A DNA stretch of 64,000 bases from JAWPMT01 sp965242775 (GTDB taxonomy: Bacteria; Bacteroidota; Bacteroidia; Cytophagales; Cyclobacteriaceae), in NCBI GenBank assembly GCA_965242775.1, contig CBDETI010000015.1, positions 62,001 through 126,000 of the forward strand, given 5' to 3'. The notes under the pieces are model-generated. The model saw nothing but the letters and a program-made list of their open reading frames with translations. It had not been told where the DNA came from and did no database searches. Position numbers and translations under genes: made by a program. How positions within the stretch are numbered: position 1 is the first letter of the stretch; each line of letters starts with the position of its first letter. Shown here in pieces: positions 1 through 8,412 of this stretch.

Positions 1-380
1 ACATACTGGTCAGCTGCAGATGAATTATAAATCCTGGCAATGGGTCTTGATTGTTTCACATCGACGAGCAGATTACCCTTGACGTCATATGACACCTGAG
101 CGTCTTTTACAAAAGCATGCGCCTCCAGCCTCCTTTCGAGTAACTTGAGATCTACATCGCCTAGTGCCAGCCCAAGTACATAATCGGTATTTTCCGCGTT
201 GAGTAAACCGAGGATTTCAGGTTTATCGATAAAGAAATTTTCGTCGGCCTGCTCAATGTTAATGAGCACATCATGAATGGCCCGGCCTGAATTCTTTGCT
301 CCGGTAAAACCAATCATCAAAAGCAACACAAACCCACATGTCGCTGCCACCAATATTCTTTTTGCACTACGCTTCAACAT
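1..380 (-). CDS. ftsQ: FtsQ/DivIB cell-division protein (partial, 3' end outside window)
   Basis: This frame stays open from an ATG at 380 to the window edge, giving about 126 residues. It starts with a short basic stretch (MLKRSAKR), one membrane segment (about residues 9-24) and a periplasmic region resembling the POTRA domain of FtsQ/DivIB, which links the FtsW-FtsI synthase to FtsB/FtsL at the division site. The start overlaps the end of murC by 14 bases. Its place directly after murC is the usual place for ftsQ in Bacteroidota, where ftsA and ftsZ normally follow. The identification rests on position and topology more than on conserved residues, because this family is poorly conserved. 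The C-terminal part is missing. Confidence 0.82.
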   Translation of the reverse strand, partial: MLKRSAKRILVAATCGFVLLLMIGFTGAKNSGRAIHDVLINIEQADENFFIDKPEILGLLNAENTDYVLGLALGDVDLKLLERRLEAHAFVKDAQVSYDVKGNLLVDVKQSRPIARIYNSSAADQY

Positions 381-1752
381 CCTCCGATTTCTTTAAGTGA
401 TTGGCAATACCTGAAACTAGTTGGTCGATATCTCCTGCACCCACCGTAAGCAGTACTTGCGGGTCAATCTCGTCTAAAATCCCAGGAAAATCGTCCTTCT
501 CCACCATGCGACGATCACAGGTAATATCGTTGAGTAGTATTTGTGAAGTAACGCCGGGTATGGGCAATTCTCGTGCAGGATAAATTGGCAGCATCAAAAC
601 CTCATCTGCCAATGACAAAGTAGAACTAAACCCTTCCTGAAAATCCCTTGTTCGCGAAAATAAATGTGGTTGAAAAATAGCGGTCACTTTCTTACCGGGA
701 TATAGAAACCGAACGGAAGAGATAAGTGCTTCAATTTCAGAGGGATGATGTGCATAATCATCAATGTATACTACTTGATCAGTTTTTACATGATATTCAA
801 AACGCCTTTTTACACCGCGATATGTGGCCATCCGCTCCCTTATGGTATCTGATGAAACTCCCATGGACAAAGCCACTGTGATCGCAGCCAGTGCATTGGA
901 CACATTATGATAGCCGGGAAGGTGCAACTTCAGTCCACGGATTTCCGTACGTCCCACATAGTCAAATACATTAAATCCGTCTTCGACCTTGAGGTTGGCA
1001 GCGACAATTTCCGCTCCCTCCAAGCCAAATGATTGATAAGAAAAATCATCGAGTTGAACACCAAGTTGGCGAACCGTATCGATGTGTAGTAATAATTGAG
1101 CCTTTTTATCATTGAGTGATAGAAATTCTAAATATGTCTTTTGCATACTGGCCTCGTCACCGTAGATATCCAGGTGATCAGGGTCCAGGGAAGTTAGTAT
1201 CGTGAAATTCGGCGTTAACCGCAGGAACGAACGATCATATTCGTCCGCCTCTGCGACCACTGGAGCATCTGCATGGCCAACCAGCAGGTTAGAATCATAA
1301 TTGGTCATAATACCTCCGACAAATGCCGAGCAAGCTCCCTCATGCGTGTTGAGCAGGTGTGTGACCATAGATGAGGTGGTCGTTTTGCCATGGGTCCCTC
1401 CGACTGCCACCGTGTAATGTCCGCTGCTAATGAGTCCCAATACCTCCGATCTTTTTTTAATATCAAACCCACCATCCCGGAAGTACGCTAGTTCTTCAAG
1501 GTCCTTAGGAACTGCTGGTGTGTAAACAACCAGTGTATGTGCTGTATCCTGAAAATCGTTGCCGATCGCCCCTGGCCTGTCTTCATAATGAACCGCAATC
1601 CCTTCACTAACCAGTTTTCGAGTCAGGTCAGTTTCAACTTTGTCATACCCGGCGACTTTTTTGGCTCGCTGATGAAACCATCTTGCCAAGGCACTCATGC
1701 CGATACCGCCGATGCCAATGAAATAGACGCTATGTACCTCGCTCAGCTTCAT
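367..1752 (-). CDS. murC: UDP-N-acetylmuramate--L-alanine ligase
   Basis: MurC adds L-alanine to UDP-MurNAc in the cytoplasm, the first amino-acid step of peptidoglycan precursor synthesis. The protein is 461 residues, normal for the family. An N-terminal Rossmann-type glycine-rich motif (GIGGIGMS, residues 13-20) is followed by the Mur-ligase ATP loop GTHGKTT at about residues 119-125 and the central and C-terminal Mur ligase domains (DDYAHHPSEI in the third quarter). The ATG overlaps the end of murG by four bases, indicating translational coupling. The His in GTHGKTT separates it from MurD and MurE in this cluster, which have GTNGKTT. No defects seen. Confidence 0.97.
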   Translation of the reverse strand: MKLSEVHSVYFIGIGGIGMSALARWFHQRAKKVAGYDKVETDLTRKLVSEGIAVHYEDRPGAIGNDFQDTAHTLVVYTPAVPKDLEELAYFRDGGFDIKKRSEVLGLISSGHYTVAVGGTHGKTTTSSMVTHLLNTHEGACSAFVGGIMTNYDSNLLVGHADAPVVAEADEYDRSFLRLTPNFTILTSLDPDHLDIYGDEASMQKTYLEFLSLNDKKAQLLLHIDTVRQLGVQLDDFSYQSFGLEGAEIVAANLKVEDGFNVFDYVGRTEIRGLKLHLPGYHNVSNALAAITVALSMGVSSDTIRERMATYRGVKRRFEYHVKTDQVVYIDDYAHHPSEIEALISSVRFLYPGKKVTAIFQPHLFSRTRDFQEGFSSTLSLADEVLMLPIYPARELPIPGVTSQILLNDITCDRRMVEKDDFPGILDEIDPQVLLTVGAGDIDQLVSGIANHLKKSEDVEA

Positions 1753-2855
1753 GCGATAAGTTTAATTACCTCGTTTGCTATTTCTTTGGCAGCATCGGGC
1801 CTGGCCAGTTCGGAAATATTTGTCTCCAATTTTCGAAGTTTCTCATCGTCTGCCAACAAATCCATTGCTTCTTTTATCAGTACTTCGGAAGCATCATCAT
1901 CCCTCACCATCACTGCGGCATCTTTCTCCACAAGCGCTTTGGCGTTCATTGATTGATGATCTTCTGCCACATTTGGCGACGGGACCAACAGTGTGGCCTT
2001 GCCAGTCAGCATCAGCTCGGCAATGGCCAGTGCTCCTGCCCTGGATATGACCAGGTCGCAGGCGCTGTATGCTTGCCTCATGTCTGTAATAAAATCCAGG
2101 ATCTTTATTCCTGTCAAATTCTGGTCACAGGTACGGCTAACAATGCTTTCGTGATAGTAGGAGCCAGTTTGCCAAATGATTTGTACGTCCCGCGCTCTGA
2201 TCTCGGCAAGCCCTTTTTCGATACTCTCATTGATGGTTCTGGCGCCCAGGCTACCACCAACGATAAGCATGGTTTTTTTTGTGGCATCCAAATCAAAGTT
2301 TGTTGCTGCCTGATCCCGCGAATCCAGTTGACCAATCGCTGCTCGTACGGGATTTCCTGTAATTACCAGTTTTTCCGCCGGAAAATATTTATCGAGACCC
2401 TCGTAGGCCACACAGATTTTATCCACCTTTTTGGCTAGCCACTTATTTGTCAACCCGGCGTAAGAATTCTGCTCCTGAATAAGCGTTGGTATTTTCTTGG
2501 AGGCCGCAGCATATAGCAACGGGCCACTGGCATATCCCCCGACGCCTACCACTGCATCCGGTTTGAATGATTTGAGCAATCGGAAGGATTTAACAATGCT
2601 GTTGATAAGCTTTATCGGAAACAGAAGGTTGCTAAGGGTTAATTTTCTTTGCAGGCCGCTGATCCATAACCCCACGATCTCATAACCCGCCTCAGGGACC
2701 TTTGTCATTTCCATCTTACCCTGAGCACCGACGAAGAGTATCTCTACTTCAGATAGTGCTGATTCCAGCGCCTGCGCAATAGAAATCGCGGGGTAAATAT
2801 GTCCCCCGGTACCTCCACCACTGATCATGATTCGATATGGTCGATTCTCCTGCAT
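1749..2855 (-). CDS. murG: UDP-N-acetylglucosamine--N-acetylmuramyl-(pentapeptide) pyrophosphoryl-undecaprenol GlcNAc transferase
   Basis: MurG adds GlcNAc to lipid I to make lipid II on the inner face of the cytoplasmic membrane. The 368-residue protein has the GT28 N-terminal motif GGGTGGHIYP (residues 13-22), a second glycine-rich loop (VGVGGYASGP, near residue 105), and the C-terminal UDP-GlcNAc-binding region with GGSLGA and a RAGA...E motif. Its ATG shares one base with the ftsW stop codon and its own stop overlaps the murC start by four bases. Length and motif order are normal. Confidence 0.97.
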   Translation of the reverse strand: MQENRPYRIMISGGGTGGHIYPAISIAQALESALSEVEILFVGAQGKMEMTKVPEAGYEIVGLWISGLQRKLTLSNLLFPIKLINSIVKSFRLLKSFKPDAVVGVGGYASGPLLYAAASKKIPTLIQEQNSYAGLTNKWLAKKVDKICVAYEGLDKYFPAEKLVITGNPVRAAIGQLDSRDQAATNFDLDATKKTMLIVGGSLGARTINESIEKGLAEIRARDVQIIWQTGSYYHESIVSRTCDQNLTGIKILDFITDMRQAYSACDLVISRAGALAIAELMLTGKATLLVPSPNVAEDHQSMNAKALVEKDAAVMVRDDDASEVLIKEAMDLLADDEKLRKLETNISELARPDAAKEIANEVIKLIA

Positions 2856-4018
2856 TATGCCGCCTCCGGTACGCCTTCTAATATTTCGTTTTTCAATTCG
2901 TTGCTGCTATCAAGCTCTTTTCCCCTACTTACACTTATGATCATGCCAAGTGCCAGACCGGTGAATAACTGAGAAGTTCCGCCCATGCTCAAAAGCGGCA
3001 AAGGCAAACCTGTAATGGGCCCCAAGCCAACGGCAACTCCCATGTTTACCATGGCCTGCATGACCAGGGCAAAGCTCAAACCCGCCGAAAGCAAACCCCC
3101 GTAGGGCTTATCACTATTGAAGGCGGCTTTCATTCCCCTATAAAGTAATGTGAGGTACAAAAACAGTACGATCGTGCCACCCACCAATCCGTATTCCTCG
3201 AGAATAATAGCATAAACAAAATCAGAATACGGATGGGGCAAGTAGTTTCGCTGATCACTTTGGCCGGGACCTTTACCCACAAGTCCGCCAGTGGCAATGG
3301 CCACATAAGCCTGCTGCGCTTGAAAAGAAATATCGTCCTCAAAAAAACTTTCGACGCGGCTTATGGCCGTATCACCTCGTTGCCCCAGAAACAAGGCACC
3401 GCCTCCCGAAACTGTACCGATCAATATTAATAGGCCCAGGTACTTCATCGGTACCCTACCGAGGAAAAGCAACAGCATACAGGTAAGGAATAACAAGATG
3501 GACGTAGAGATATTTGTCATGGCGATGAGGCCACAAATCAGACCAATCCAAATGAGCATAGGCGTAATCGCCTTCTGAAAATCGTCGATGTTTTTTTGTC
3601 TCCTGCCCAGCATGCTTGCCAAGGTGATCAACAAAGCAAGTTTTGCAAGGTCAGACGGCTGGAAAGCCTGGTTGATTACGGGGATGGTCAGCCAGCGCGA
3701 AGCCTCATTGATATTGGTGCCAAACTGCCAGGTAAACAGTAGCAGGGGCACTGAGATCCAAAGCAGCAAACGCGAAACTTTGGAGTAGTACCGGTAATCA
3801 ATTTTGTGTGCTACCCACATGGCGAAGAGGCTAAGAAATACCAGAGCAGAATGTTTGACCAGGTAGTACTCGGTATCTCCGCCCATCATTTTGTAGGCAA
3901 GACTCCCAGTCGCCGAGTAGACTACCACAATACTGAATAACGATAATAGCAAGACCACAAACCACATGATCGGGTCTCCTTTTAGATTCTTAATCGCCCA
4001 TTCTTTTGCTACATTCAT
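2855..4018 (-). CDS. ftsW: SEDS peptidoglycan glycosyltransferase FtsW
   Basis: FtsW polymerises lipid II at the septum together with its partner transpeptidase FtsI, which is encoded upstream in the same operon. The 387-residue protein is almost entirely hydrophobic, with about ten membrane segments, and carries the SEDS family signature near the C-terminus (GLPLPLLSMGGTS) and a conserved periplasmic stretch with PHPYSDFVYAII. Four bases separate it from murD and one base is shared with murG. RodA is the alternative SEDS protein, but the position between murD and murG is typical of ftsW. Confidence 0.95.
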   Translation of the reverse strand: MNVAKEWAIKNLKGDPIMWFVVLLLSLFSIVVVYSATGSLAYKMMGGDTEYYLVKHSALVFLSLFAMWVAHKIDYRYYSKVSRLLLWISVPLLLFTWQFGTNINEASRWLTIPVINQAFQPSDLAKLALLITLASMLGRRQKNIDDFQKAITPMLIWIGLICGLIAMTNISTSILLFLTCMLLLFLGRVPMKYLGLLILIGTVSGGGALFLGQRGDTAISRVESFFEDDISFQAQQAYVAIATGGLVGKGPGQSDQRNYLPHPYSDFVYAIILEEYGLVGGTIVLFLYLTLLYRGMKAAFNSDKPYGGLLSAGLSFALVMQAMVNMGVAVGLGPITGLPLPLLSMGGTSQLFTGLALGMIISVSRGKELDSSNELKNEILEGVPEAA

Positions 4019-4022
4019 CGTT

Positions 4023-5384
4023 TCAGGCTTTGATTTTTTTTAGTTCCAGGATCGTGCGGACGAATTGATCTCCACGATCTTCGTAATTCTTGAATCGGTC
4101 AAAACTTGCGCAAGCCGGCGAAAGCAAGACGGTGAAGCCGGGTTGACTGATGGCCTCAGCTCTCTCAATGGCCTGGTCCATAGATCCCACCTCTTCCACG
4201 GGCACTTCACTCCCAAAAGCTTCCTGCAATGGGCTGTTCTCCTTGCCAATTGCCATTATGTGAACCACCTTGTCCGATACCAAACTCCTGATCATTGAGT
4301 AATCATTGCCCTTGTCGGTACCTCCGGCTATCCAGATGATCGGGCCAGCAATACCCTCCAAGGCATAATACACTGCATCCACGTTGGTGGCTTTGGAATC
4401 ATTGATATATCGTACACCCTCGATTTCTGCTACCAATTCCAACCTGTGTGGTGCGTTCTTAAAATTTTTCAGCCCTCGAAGGACTTTCTCGACCGGTACA
4501 TCCACCTGCAACGCACACAAGACCGAAGCCATGGTATTAAGAATATTGTGCTTTCCTATGAGGGATATATCCGCCAATGGAATTTTGCCACTCTTGCTGT
4601 GTCCCTTGAATTTGTAGTCGAAGATGATATGATCCTTGTCCAGGTAAGCGGCACCTCGTTCATTCCGGGCAGCTGTTATGGCAAAAAGGCTGGCCTCTAT
4701 TGTCCGCTTCGCCAATTCATTGGTGATTGGTTCGCTTTCGCTGCAATAGATCAGGCATTCCTCTTTCGTGAGATTCTCGACAATCCTGAATTTGGCGTTT
4801 ACATATTCCTGAAAGTCGTTTTCATACCTATCCAGGTGGTCAGGAGTAATATTGAGAAGTACCGCAATATCGGGTTTAAAGGATACGATGCCATCCAGTT
4901 GAAAGCTACTAACTTCCACCACGTAATAATCATAGATGTCCTGAGCTACCAATTTTGCCAGGCTCACCCCTACATTTCCTCCCAAAGCCACCTTGTATCC
5001 AGCTGTTTTCAGCAGGTGATGCGTTAACAGTGTGGTGGTTGTTTTGCCATTGGTCCCAGTAATAGCGATGACTTTTTTGTTCTTAATGAACCTGAAACCG
5101 AATTCGATTTCCGATATCACTTCTACGCCCTTTGTTAGCAATTGGATAACTACCGGAGCATTATCGGGAATACCCGGGCTTTTCACCACCAGATCAGCAT
5201 CCAGTACCGCCTCCGTATGTCCTTTATCCTCAAATGCAATACCTTCTTTCCTGAACAGGTCCTTTACCTCTCCGCTGATCTTACCAAAGTCAGAAACTAA
5301 CACATCATATTGTTTCTGCTTACCTAAAATCGCAGCACCTATGCCACTCTCTCCAGCCCCCAGTATGATCAGTTTCTTACTCAT
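4023..5384 (-). CDS. murD: UDP-N-acetylmuramoyl-L-alanine--D-glutamate ligase
   Basis: MurD adds D-glutamate to UDP-MurNAc-L-Ala in the cytoplasm. The protein is 453 residues. The N-terminal nucleotide-binding fold (ILGAGESGIGAA) is followed by the ATP loop GTNGKTT at about residues 110-116, the central motif NITPDHLDRY near residue 180, and the C-terminal domain with YINDSKATN and a SPACASFDRF motif. The start codon lies immediately after the stop codon of the unknown gene upstream (5385-5759). Length and motifs are normal. Confidence 0.96.
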   Translation of the reverse strand: MSKKLIILGAGESGIGAAILGKQKQYDVLVSDFGKISGEVKDLFRKEGIAFEDKGHTEAVLDADLVVKSPGIPDNAPVVIQLLTKGVEVISEIEFGFRFIKNKKVIAITGTNGKTTTTLLTHHLLKTAGYKVALGGNVGVSLAKLVAQDIYDYYVVEVSSFQLDGIVSFKPDIAVLLNITPDHLDRYENDFQEYVNAKFRIVENLTKEECLIYCSESEPITNELAKRTIEASLFAITAARNERGAAYLDKDHIIFDYKFKGHSKSGKIPLADISLIGKHNILNTMASVLCALQVDVPVEKVLRGLKNFKNAPHRLELVAEIEGVRYINDSKATNVDAVYYALEGIAGPIIWIAGGTDKGNDYSMIRSLVSDKVVHIMAIGKENSPLQEAFGSEVPVEEVGSMDQAIERAEAISQPGFTVLLSPACASFDRFKNYEDRGDQFVRTILELKKIKA

Positions 5385-5759
5385 TTAGACTTTTCTTTTG
5401 ATTTCGTTGCGTTGTTTCACCACCTGGTCACTGCTGATTGAATACACTGACAGCAAGTCATAGCCCGACTTGATGAATTCATCGATTGCCTTGATCTTCA
5501 TCAGATTGTTCAGGTCATGTAGTCTATCCAGTTCATAGACCAGATCATCCATCACCTCCTCCATACTTTCGAGCACTCCCCAGAAGGCGCTCATGTTGGG
5601 TGCTTCGAGTAAATCGCCAAATAACACATGTATTTTGAGCGACTTCCTTTTCAACAAGGTGGCAAATTCCATCATGTCTGATCTTGGAATGAGCTCCGCA
5701 AGGCCGAGGGCCCTGTCTTGAAAAAGCTCATTTTTTCGTTTGATATCTTGTATGGTCAT
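5385..5759 (-). CDS. Unknown helical protein inside the dcw operon, between mraY and murD
   Basis: A 124-residue soluble protein that I do not recognise. It has no signal peptide or membrane segment. It is rich in charged residues and Leu, and looks all-helical, with acidic stretches such as LESMEEVMDDLVYELDRL that could form a coiled coil. It begins 14 bases after mraY and its stop codon directly abuts the murD start, so it is very likely co-transcribed and translated with the cell-wall genes. It is not one of the standard dcw members of well-studied bacteria. A structural or regulatory partner of MraY, MurD or the divisome is possible, but that is inference from position only. Confidence 0.8.
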   Translation of the reverse strand: MTIQDIKRKNELFQDRALGLAELIPRSDMMEFATLLKRKSLKIHVLFGDLLEAPNMSAFWGVLESMEEVMDDLVYELDRLHDLNNLMKIKAIDEFIKSGYDLLSVYSISSDQVVKQRNEIKRKV

Positions 5760-5773
5760 CGTCTTGGTGTTTT

Positions 5774-6955
5774 CTATCTAAGTTTTAGCGTTGCTAGTGT
5801 GAAAATGGCTAACAGGACCCCTGAGATCCAGAATCGTGTCACTATCTTGGCCTCTGCCAGTCCTTTCTTTTGATAGTGATGGTGCAAAGGAGACATGAGA
5901 AAAACCCTGCGTCCCTCGCCATATTTCTTTTTGGTGTACTTGAAGTAAGACACCTGGATCATTACCGATAATGATTCGATAAAGAATATCCCGCAAAGTG
6001 ACGGAATCAATAACTCCTTGCGGATTACGAGCGCCAATACAGCTATGATACCTCCAAGCGATAGACTGCCGGTATCACCCATGAATACCTGGGCCGGGAA
6101 GGCGTTGTACCACAGAAATCCAATACAGGCACCCACGAAAGCAGCGCAGAAGATCACTAGCTCACCCGAATTGGGGATGTACATGATGTTGAGGTAATCT
6201 GCGAAAATGGCGTTGCCGGACAGGTAAGCGAAAATCGCCAGTGTCAATCCTGCGATGGCGGATGTTCCGGCAGCCAGGCCATCCAGGCCATCCGTTAAAT
6301 TGGTTCCGTTGGAAACCGCTGTAACGATAAAAATTACAGCGAAAACGTATATCACCGGCGTATAAGACTGTAAAGCTTCTGGCAGTAGCCATTGATACTG
6401 AAATTCATTGTTTTTAAAGAAAGGGATAGTCGTAAGCATGGCCTTCTTATCTTCAAAATCACCATCTCCCAAGAACTCTCTTATTACTACATCGTCATGT
6501 AGTACCATCACCAACCCTACGATCAATCCAAGTCCTACCTGACCAATAATCTTGAACTTACCTCTGAGTCCTTCTTTGTTTTGCTTCTTTATTTTCAGGT
6601 AATCATCCAAAAAACCGATCAGGCCCATCCAGAGTGCGGCTACCAGCAACAGAACGATATAAACGTTCATAACCCGTGCGAAAAGTACCGTAGGGATCAC
6701 GATGGCCATGATAATGATGATACCTCCCATGGTGGGTGTGCCTTGTTTGGCCATCTGACCATCCAGGCCCAAATCTCTTATGGACTCACCTACCTGGAAT
6801 TGTCGTAAGCGCTCGATCAGTTTTTTACCAAAAGCGATGGTTATGAACAGGGAAACCAGGGCAGCCATACCTGCTCGAAAGGAGATATATTGAAATACTC
6901 CTGCTCCTAGCAGGTCAAATTGTGTTTCGAGATAATCAAACAGGTAGTAAAACAT
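5774..6955 (-). CDS. mraY: Phospho-N-acetylmuramoyl-pentapeptide-transferase
   Basis: MraY transfers phospho-MurNAc-pentapeptide to undecaprenyl phosphate, giving lipid I, at the inner membrane. The 393-residue protein has about ten membrane segments and the family motifs: GTPTMGG near residue 73, FLDDYLKI (Asp pair) near residue 115, NGTNLTDGLDGLAAG near residue 217, and the loop with FMGDTGSLSLGG and PLHHHYQKKG. Its start shares a base with the murE stop codon. Normal length for Bacteroidota. Confidence 0.97.
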   Translation of the reverse strand: MFYYLFDYLETQFDLLGAGVFQYISFRAGMAALVSLFITIAFGKKLIERLRQFQVGESIRDLGLDGQMAKQGTPTMGGIIIIMAIVIPTVLFARVMNVYIVLLLVAALWMGLIGFLDDYLKIKKQNKEGLRGKFKIIGQVGLGLIVGLVMVLHDDVVIREFLGDGDFEDKKAMLTTIPFFKNNEFQYQWLLPEALQSYTPVIYVFAVIFIVTAVSNGTNLTDGLDGLAAGTSAIAGLTLAIFAYLSGNAIFADYLNIMYIPNSGELVIFCAAFVGACIGFLWYNAFPAQVFMGDTGSLSLGGIIAVLALVIRKELLIPSLCGIFFIESLSVMIQVSYFKYTKKKYGEGRRVFLMSPLHHHYQKKGLAEAKIVTRFWISGVLLAIFTLATLKLR

Positions 6956-8412
6956 CAGCCTTCGTTTAGCATTTCGGTTAATACTTCCCTGTCATCAAAA
7001 TGGCTTCTGACGCCATCAATTTCCTGATAATCCTCATGTCCCTTACCGGCGACAAGAATGATATCTTCCTCCGAGACCATATTGCAAGCCACGCGGATGG
7101 CCTCCTTTCGGCTAGTGATCCGCATCACTTTTCGTTCTTCTGATTTGGGCACTCCTTGCATCATATCGTCAAGAATCGCCTCCGGATCCTCTGTCCTGGG
7201 GTTATCAGAAGTCAAAATCACCTTATCACTCAACTTCAAGGCGATCCGGGCCATCTCCGGCCGTTTGGATTTGTCACGATCTCCGCCACATCCAACTACG
7301 GTAATGAACTGCTCATTCTTCGTCCTGAATTGGTCGATGGTTTTTAATACATTATCGAGCGCATCCGGCGTATGTGCATAATCCACGATGGCAATTACAT
7401 TCAGTGGGTTATTAACACGCTCAAACCGGCCCCTCGCACCTCTCAGGCCCGATAAAGTGGCCAGCACATTTTCTTTATTCTCATCGAGCAAGACAGCCAC
7501 CGCATAGGCCGCCAGCAGATTGTAAGCGTTGAATTGACCTATGAGTTGAAACCAGACCTCCTGATTGTCAACATCGAGTTGCAATCCCTGAATGGCATTA
7601 GACAGAATCCTCGCCTTAAAGTCGGCGATGGACTTTATTCCGTAGGTATTCTTGCTGGCTTTCGTATTTTGAAGCATGACATTACCACGCTTGTCATCGA
7701 CATTAGTAAGCGCAAATGCCTCGCGGCTCAGGCCATCGAACAGGAGTTTTTTAGCACTGATATACTCATCAAAAGTCTTATGGTAGTCGAGGTGATCGTG
7801 CGAAATATTGGTAAAGACTGCCCCCGTGAAAGTAAGTCCCGAGACCCTGTTTTGGACCAAAGCATGAGAGCTCACCTCCATAAAACAGTGTGTACAACCC
7901 GCATTGACCATTCCTGCCAAAAGCTCATTCACCTGAAGGGCGTCAGGAGTAGTAAATTTTGATGGAGATATTTTTTGCCCTACTCTATTTTCAACTGTGG
8001 AAATAAGGCCTGCTTTATAACCGAGATTGGTAAATAAGTCATGTAGAAGTGTTACCGAAGTGGTTTTTCCATTGGTCCCCGTAACACCCACCAGGTTTAG
8101 CTTGCTTGAAGGATTTCCGTGAAAATTCGAGGCAATAATACCCAATGCCTCGCCACTGTTAGCCGTCTTCACGTACGTGATGGTCTCCCTTAATTGATCA
8201 GGTAAATGCTCACAGACTATCACACTGGCACCCAATGCGATCGCCTTCTCCATGTAATCATGCCCATCAACCGTCAATCCATTGATCGCTACAAAAAGGC
8301 TGTCTTCCTGAACCAACCTGGAGTCAAATTGAATGCCGCTAACGGACTTCTCCCGCTCGCCTACTATTTCTACCAGGCTCACTCCATACAGTATGTCTTT
8401 GAGGTCAGCCAA
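6955..8412 (-). CDS. murE: UDP-N-acetylmuramoyl-tripeptide synthetase (meso-DAP type)
   Basis: MurE adds the third amino acid of the peptidoglycan stem peptide. The 485-residue protein has the ATP loop GTNGKTT at about residues 112-118, a VSSHAL and NISHDHLDYH centre, and the motif DNPRTEDP in the C-terminal domain. DNPR is the motif known to mark meso-diaminopimelate specificity. I start it at a TTG (8412-8410), because the first residues MADLKDILY match the usual N-terminus of the family and no in-frame ATG fits better. It overlaps the ftsI end by eight bases. Confidence 0.95.
   Translation of the reverse strand: MADLKDILYGVSLVEIVGEREKSVSGIQFDSRLVQEDSLFVAINGLTVDGHDYMEKAIALGASVIVCEHLPDQLRETITYVKTANSGEALGIIASNFHGNPSSKLNLVGVTGTNGKTTSVTLLHDLFTNLGYKAGLISTVENRVGQKISPSKFTTPDALQVNELLAGMVNAGCTHCFMEVSSHALVQNRVSGLTFTGAVFTNISHDHLDYHKTFDEYISAKKLLFDGLSREAFALTNVDDKRGNVMLQNTKASKNTYGIKSIADFKARILSNAIQGLQLDVDNQEVWFQLIGQFNAYNLLAAYAVAVLLDENKENVLATLSGLRGARGRFERVNNPLNVIAIVDYAHTPDALDNVLKTIDQFRTKNEQFITVVGCGGDRDKSKRPEMARIALKLSDKVILTSDNPRTEDPEAILDDMMQGVPKSEERKVMRITSRKEAIRVACNMVSEEDIILVAGKGHEDYQEIDGVRSHFDDREVLTEMLNEG

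Noticed and set aside
4446..5027. A 193-codon plus-strand frame opposite murD
   Set aside because: Antisense shadow of a well-supported murD; no motif and implausible composition.
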